DNA of 64,000 nt, taken from Rhynochetos jubatus (taxonomy: Eukaryota; Chordata; Aves; Eurypygiformes; Rhynochetidae). Of the stretch, positions 58,456-64,000 are shown in pieces. Location of the stretch: contig CM050654.1 of NCBI GenBank assembly GCA_027574665.1, positions 37,963,722 through 38,027,721 on the forward strand. Direction: 5' to 3'. The notes beneath the pieces were generated by a model. The model searched no databases. It was given only the letters and a program-made list of their open reading frames with translations, and had not been told where the DNA came from. The position numbers and the translations under genes are program-made. How positions within the stretch are numbered: the first letter of the stretch is position 1; each line of letters starts with the position of its first letter.

Positions 58456-61400
58456 TGCTCTGTGCAAAATGCAAAGGACCTTTAAAGAAAGTTGACGGTA
58501 AAATGTAAGAAAATATCTAATGAATATGCATGAATTTTTAGATGTCTATACCTTGGCCAAATATGGATATGAATAACAAAGATACAGTTGTATTTCATGG
58601 GCAGGAGCAAGAATAGAATATGCATACTCTCAACAACATTGTGTAATTACACTTTGAATGATGAAGGTTGTGGGTCACTTAGGAGAGGCATGGAGAGATA
58701 GCGGAATTTGGGAAATGCTTCCTTGCTTCATTGAGTCATTTAGAGCATCTCTGTGAAAGGCTGTACCATTTATATGCAATACTCAGCCAAACAATGTATT
58801 TTCCCTTAATCTCTCTTTCTCCTACATACTGGACATACTTTGTAGAGTGAAATATCCTAGTAGTTAGTTTAGCTCATATAATTGAAATTTCTGCCAATAT
58901 ATTTAAAGCTTTGCAGAAGATAACTGAAAATAATATCTGATATGGGAAGGCAGTAAACAACCTCAACTGTAACCCCTGCTGCAAGCTCTTCCAGTAACAG
59001 ATATGAAGTAGAGTTTTTCCCATAACCCTCCAAAGATATTACATTAGATCAAAGCAATAGAGGTGGTAGTCTCCTACCAAATTATGAACCTGTCTCTGAC
59101 TGAACTAATCTGCCGATTTGCTACATCTTATGTGGTAGAGCAGACATCTCTTCAAGAGAGCTCACAGGAGCTGGGACAGACAAGATTTCTGACATCTCTA
59201 ATACTTGCTTAGAAGAGTAATAGGAAAATTGGTCTGTCTGAACAGTACTCAGTCCAAAAAAGCAATTTACATAACAAAGCAACGTACATCACTGAATGCA
59301 CTTTCAAAACAGAAAGGGCACCTGCAAACCAAGTATTCAGCAGCATGTCTATTTTAATTATAACTATATACACAAAACATACACTGTAGGCATAGAAATG
59401 GATGGCAATTCTCTCTCATTCTCCACCCTTGACCTAATTTCAAGCTATTAGATAAGATGTCAGGAAACCATTTTGAGGGATGGTGAACGTTTCCATTTCA
59501 GGACTTATATAGTATTATTTTTTCAATATTTCATCTGCCTGTCCTATGCTGCCTTTGTTGGAATGTTCTTTATTAGCTTTCACATAACAAGACTGAGTGC
59601 CAAAAATGCAAGCACTCTAAATGCTCAGGATATTTCTCTTTTTAAAATGGTAAGTATAATTGAATACTACTTGCCTGAGGAGATTATAGTTGCAATATGT
59701 CTCATATATCCTAGTTGATTGGATAATATACTTAATGGAACATACCTGGGAAGATGAACTGCTTATCTGGCCATAGCATATGTCTCTAGGAAAGATAAGA
59801 CACTTGACTTTTTTTTCCTCCCCAACTGATAGGTCTTGATAACTCACTTGTTTGTTCATTTGCATATATGAACTATTTTATGGAATCTTGCACACCCACT
59901 CATCAAGAGTAAAATGCGGAGAGGCGTAGCAAGCAAGCAGTAGCTCTCTGACTTCTCTGAGCTCCCCTGACCCCCTTCCCCAGCCAGTCTCCATGGATAA
60001 AGCAGCAAAGCAGACTGCAGAAGCAGACCTTCTGCGCAACCTGTGCCCCATAAAAAGCCACAGCCAAGTGGGATCAGTCAGCCTTGCAAGGGGCCTGGCC
60101 AGAACTGTAAGCCCTTAACCCAATATCAAGCATCCTGGCATAACTTTAAGTGTACAGACCCCTACTTCACCCTGCAGCCCTCTACTACTTGTCAGCAAGA
60201 CACCTGAGATGTGAACACTCAAGTAAAGATGTTTTGTTAATCACCAGTAATACCTAGAGTCATGTTTACAAAAACCTGCATCACAGGCATTAACAGAAAA
60301 GCAGACATTTCCTAACCGTGGATTTGGGGTGGTATTTATAATCTCCTCACTTTCAATTGAGTATAATGAAATTCAGGTGGGAGGTTCAGTCACCTCTGCA
60401 CAACCCATTGTTGTGCCTCAGCCAATAACTGTATCCATAACTGAAATTCTCAGCTATAGTTATTTACTTAACAGGCCATAATATATACCTTACCAAAAAT
60501 ATTTTATCTGTTCAGAAAGCCTTGCTGTTTACTTATAATTGTGCTGCTTTAAGACATGTTTTGCAGGTACTACAGATGTGCAGGTAAAAACAGTTGAGAT
60601 ACTGAGCCTTTTTCTTTCTTTTCTTGCAAGTTCTCCTTTGCTGATGCTTAGCTGTCTCAGGAAGAGCACTGGCAAAGAGTACCAGGCATAAGCATTTTAT
60701 TTTATGATCCTTCTTTTCAGCAAACTCTTTTTCTCTACTGAACAGAGATGAGAGCTACTGTTCCATGACAGGATGAAGTCAGCCTCCTCTGCAGATACTC
60801 TGTCATGACATCCCAGAGCTTCACTGAAAAGGTAACAACAAACTCAGCATTGGGAACAATGAATAAGGTGGATGGTCCTGGGTAGGCCAATCTGTGCTTT
60901 GAAAAGGGGATTTTAGTCCCAGGGAATCAGAGTGGGGTCTGGCCCTGAATAAAAGCTCCTCTCTGGTGGATTTATGTGGAAGCTCATGGAGCTGCAGAGT
61001 GAAGGCTGGGTCCTGTTTGGTTGCAAAGGTAAGCAGGTGGGTACCCATTAATAGCATGACTCTCTCCCAGGCAACAAAGCCAGCATTTGTGGTGAACTGA
61101 GGTAGGAAACTTGCTGACACAATGAACACCATTTCTGAAGCCCTTTGACAGAGTCATGGCCAAAGTCAAGACACCAGTCATATGATACAAGGGACTACAA
61201 AACTTCAAAAACCCTGAAGATTCTCTGGTGCATTTTGCTGCACCACACATAAGTCTTAAACTAAGTCTCTAAGTGTCAGAGAAGGGGACAGAATTCCCGC
61301 TCAGAGGGCTCAGGGTTGTACAGAAAGGTCTACTTGGGGAAGGCAAAAAGACTCCAGAGAAAGATGCTGACAAGGATAGAGAAAGAAATTGGGGTTTGGC

Positions 61401-61954
61401 AAACTCCTTTTTACTTACATTACCAAGGAGAGGGAACAGACACTTTTTACTGCCAACAACCTTGCTAGCCAGTAGCTCACAAAGAAATGACTTAATAGAT
61501 TTAATAGGTGAATCATTTCCTATATTAAGTTACCAATAACTATAAATACAGTTATGACAGCTGTAGTTCCATAGTCTTGGTAGCAGGTCACTGTAGGGCC
61601 ACGTTTTCTCATACTAGTTGGTTCCTTATTTAAAGGTCAGGTTTAAGAGCTCAACTTTAAGAATTCACTGAGTCATCAGCATGGTAGAAAGAGTTCATGG
61701 CTCATGGACATTACATCGCTTCTATTTTCTAACATAACTTACAACTGAGTGGTTTAAGTTTACCTGCAGCCCTTTGTTTAGTCAGCATACATGTTACTGA
61801 AGGCTGAAGACTTCCTGTAGTAAAGAATTGGTGTAAATCACCATAATCCCACATGAAATTCCACTGTACTCCCATTAGGTATGGTGAGAATGGTGTAGGA
61901 ATTGGATTTATACCACACAAACATTCCCACACTCAAGACATTCCTATATGATCA
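58456..61954. other. Unique non-coding sequence with GC-richer blocks
   Basis: No gene or named repeat. Blocks at about 59890-60240 and 60740-61400 are GC-richer than their surroundings. The first contains ATAAAAAGCC near 60049, reminiscent of an LTR TATA region, but no matching ends or target duplication were found. The second contains AAAGGTAAGC near 61025-61034, a good splice-donor match on the plus strand, without a recognisable exon. Confidence 0.45.
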
Positions 61955-62030
61955 GTGATCCTGCTCTGGCAGGGGGGTTGGACTAGGTGATCTCTAGAGG
62001 TCCCTTCCAACCCCTACCACTCTGTGAATT
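61955..62030 (+). mobile_element. CR1 LINE, short 3' tail (sense)
   Basis: About 76 bp: GTGATCCTGCTCTGGCAGGG, then TTGGACTAGGTGATCTCTAG and AGGTCCCTTCCAACCCCTAC, ending CTCTGTGAATTC. It is the same subfamily as 28343 and 54270 and nearly free of mismatches to the latter over the shared part. Confidence 0.94.
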
Positions 62031-64000
62031 CACTCCTGATATTCAAGATATTCTCCCTGTTAGACATTTAAAAAAACTACCCTTCCATTTGCTGCAAGCT
62101 ATCAAGTGTTGTGAACAAAATACTTGTTATAAGCAGACTATAAGATCCAAAATGTAATGTCTTACTACTTTTAATACAGGTCAGTCTTTTAAAGCAGGAT
62201 AGAGCTTATGAGAAAAACCTCTTCCTTCACTCCTTTTCTTACTCTCTGTTGTTGTTTTTCTTCTCTCTGTAATGGTATTCAATATAAAAGTCTAACAAAA
62301 GAATTGTTAAGTTTTATAGCCTACATGTAAAAATGGCTTCCAATAAAGTGAACCTGCAGGTGTAGTGCTTTGAAAAGAGTTAACTATTCCAACTTGGATC
62401 AAATGATCAACAATAAACAAAACAAAACAAAAAAAAAGGTGAAAAGAAAGGAAAAAAAACCCATATGGCCATACCTTAAGTCACATAATTGTGGCACTAA
62501 AGATGGGATAGTAAAAGAGAGAAGAAACAGTACTTGAGGGAAGGAGAAATCTACCCTAGTATGATATAGCTGTTTTGGACTGATATTTAAGGAATATTGC
62601 AGGCATTCAAAAAATAGGAAGTTTGACTGGACTTCTTTCCTGGAAGGCTGCTCTTAAAAACATGCAATACTTCTTTTGTTTTTACTCTCTAGTAACATTA
62701 TCAAAAATGGAAGAACTGATTCACTCATTCACATAAACATCTTACTCCAAGTCTAACAGAATGTAATAACTAACCATCAATTAACATCAATTGCATGTGT
62801 GAACAGAAAATGAAAATGCTTCAAAACCAGTCAAATTGATACACAGCACTGCTGCTCCTAAACATTTGATGCTACTGTAAAATGGACACCCCCACACTAA
62901 TCCCTTTTAATACCTACATCAACCATAGGTTCACTGTGCAGTGTGGTCTCTCCTCCATCCAAATATAAAGCCTAATTGAAACATAAATTTTAAACGAAAC
63001 ATCTATGTGGCACAATAAATAATAAAATAATTCTAAAGTTGTTTGGTTTGATCTGTGGGTTTGTTTCGAATGGGTCAGCTGCATAAGCCACACCAGTCAA
63101 TGCTCGCCAATAAAGCAGCTGGAATATAACGACCAGTACCCATGAATGCCTTCAGTCTTGACGTATATATTTCCCAGAAACTAAACCACATAACTCGTTT
63201 TTATTTTCATTCGTTTTCCACAATATATCCTCAAAAAAGTCTTAAGGACAAAAGTTCAAGATCCAGCTGCTCTCATAATCAACTTTATCTTTCAAAACAG
63301 TTGAAACATATTAGGATAAAATTATTATCTTTAATTCTGTGGTTGGGGGACATGCTGTTTCCAAGCATTCCAATTATGTCCCTTTGAATTTTCCTAGGCC
63401 ATGCTGTGGTACAATAACCCATGTGTTCTAAGCATGTGTTTATTAGGAGAAATACGCTAAGCTGGGGGAGAAAATTACATCTGGAATGGTGAAAGCAAAA
63501 GGAAAATAAGCATAAATGACCAAAAAGCTTCTGCTCCTTTGACTGTGAAGCATGTTACCTGTTTGGCACAGAACGAAAAATTTACGTTTCTGTTTTGAGT
63601 TTTAAGAGAAGGATTAGCAAGACTTAGGAGTTACAATTTTTATTTTCATCTAGATTCTCCCTTCCTGGTTAAAAAAAGTGAGATCACATTAATTCATGTG
63701 ACAGAGCTTTTCAAGTAAATTAAACTACTTTGGATGAGCTTACTTGATTAATAAAATTCTCAAGCTTCAAAATATTTCATTTTGATGGACAGAAAAGATA
63801 ATACATAAAGTGGTGTGAGAAAAGAAATTTGGGCATGTTATTAAGCTAACAAGAAACTACCCTTTACCACCCTTTTAGATAAATGTGCTCAGGACGTAAT
63901 CTGTATGTTTGCTTGGATGTGAATTAGTACTACTGCCCCTTCCTAATTCAGTGACATGTAATAGTGATAAAACACTTTCCAAAGAGTTGCCATCAATTTT
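62031..64000. other. Unique non-coding sequence, right edge
   Basis: AT-rich, with an A-rich tract at 62411-62460 made of AAAC and AAAG units. The longest frame, 81 codons at 63142-63387, resembles nothing I know. No repeat named. Confidence 0.5.

Noticed and set aside
61020-61035. Good splice donor AAAG/GTAAGC suggesting an exon end
   Set aside because: No matching acceptor plus open frame upstream that looks coding, and such donors are common by chance.

Overview
This window looks like non-coding bird DNA. The evidence is the repeats: at least eleven fragments of CR1, the dominant avian LINE, plus two solo LTRs of an ERVL-type family I recognise from songbirds and other Neoaves. Most of the remaining sequence is AT-rich and apparently single-copy. 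I found no host protein-coding exon, tRNA, rRNA or CRISPR. Every open frame longer than 123 codons lies in a mobile element, and 123 codons is within chance for 64 kb read in six frames. The window is best read as a gene desert or the inside of a very large intron.

Layout. 1-1.6 kb: unique sequence, then a sense-strand solo LTR (981-1633, duplicated AGGTA at both ends). 5-18 kb: AT-rich sequence with scattered CR1 3' ends, including a 644-bp sense copy carrying a GT microsatellite (14117-14760) and an antisense copy with a second, 50-bp CR1 tail inserted into it (17643-18014). 18-45 kb: mostly unique sequence, two CR1 fragments (28.3 kb and 36.5 kb) and some candidate regulatory motifs. 45.6-46.5 kb: an antisense solo LTR of 826 bp (GGTTT at both ends), related to the first. 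47.3 kb: an antisense fragment of a different CR1 subfamily. 54.3 and 61.95 kb: two short CR1 tails.

The richest region is 55.75-58.46 kb. It is a CR1 element of about 2.7 kb in sense orientation with an unusual shape. A CpG-rich 5' leader with an 11-bp and a 57-bp tandem repeat is kept. ORF1 (GDSL-type esterase) is broken. ORF2 keeps most of its endonuclease and the FADD end of its reverse transcriptase, joined by a large internal deletion. The 3' end is missing, the reverse of the usual 5' truncation. The left shoulder of this CpG-rich block carries consensus-like splice donors on both strands, so a host promoter overlapping the LINE leader cannot be excluded.

Nothing here forms an operon or a host pathway, and I found no convincing new biological system. 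The observations most worth checking are the CR1 leader repeats, the CR1-in-CR1 nest, the 46-bp periodic array inside the first LTR, and a few palindromic or clustered motifs in the unique sequence.
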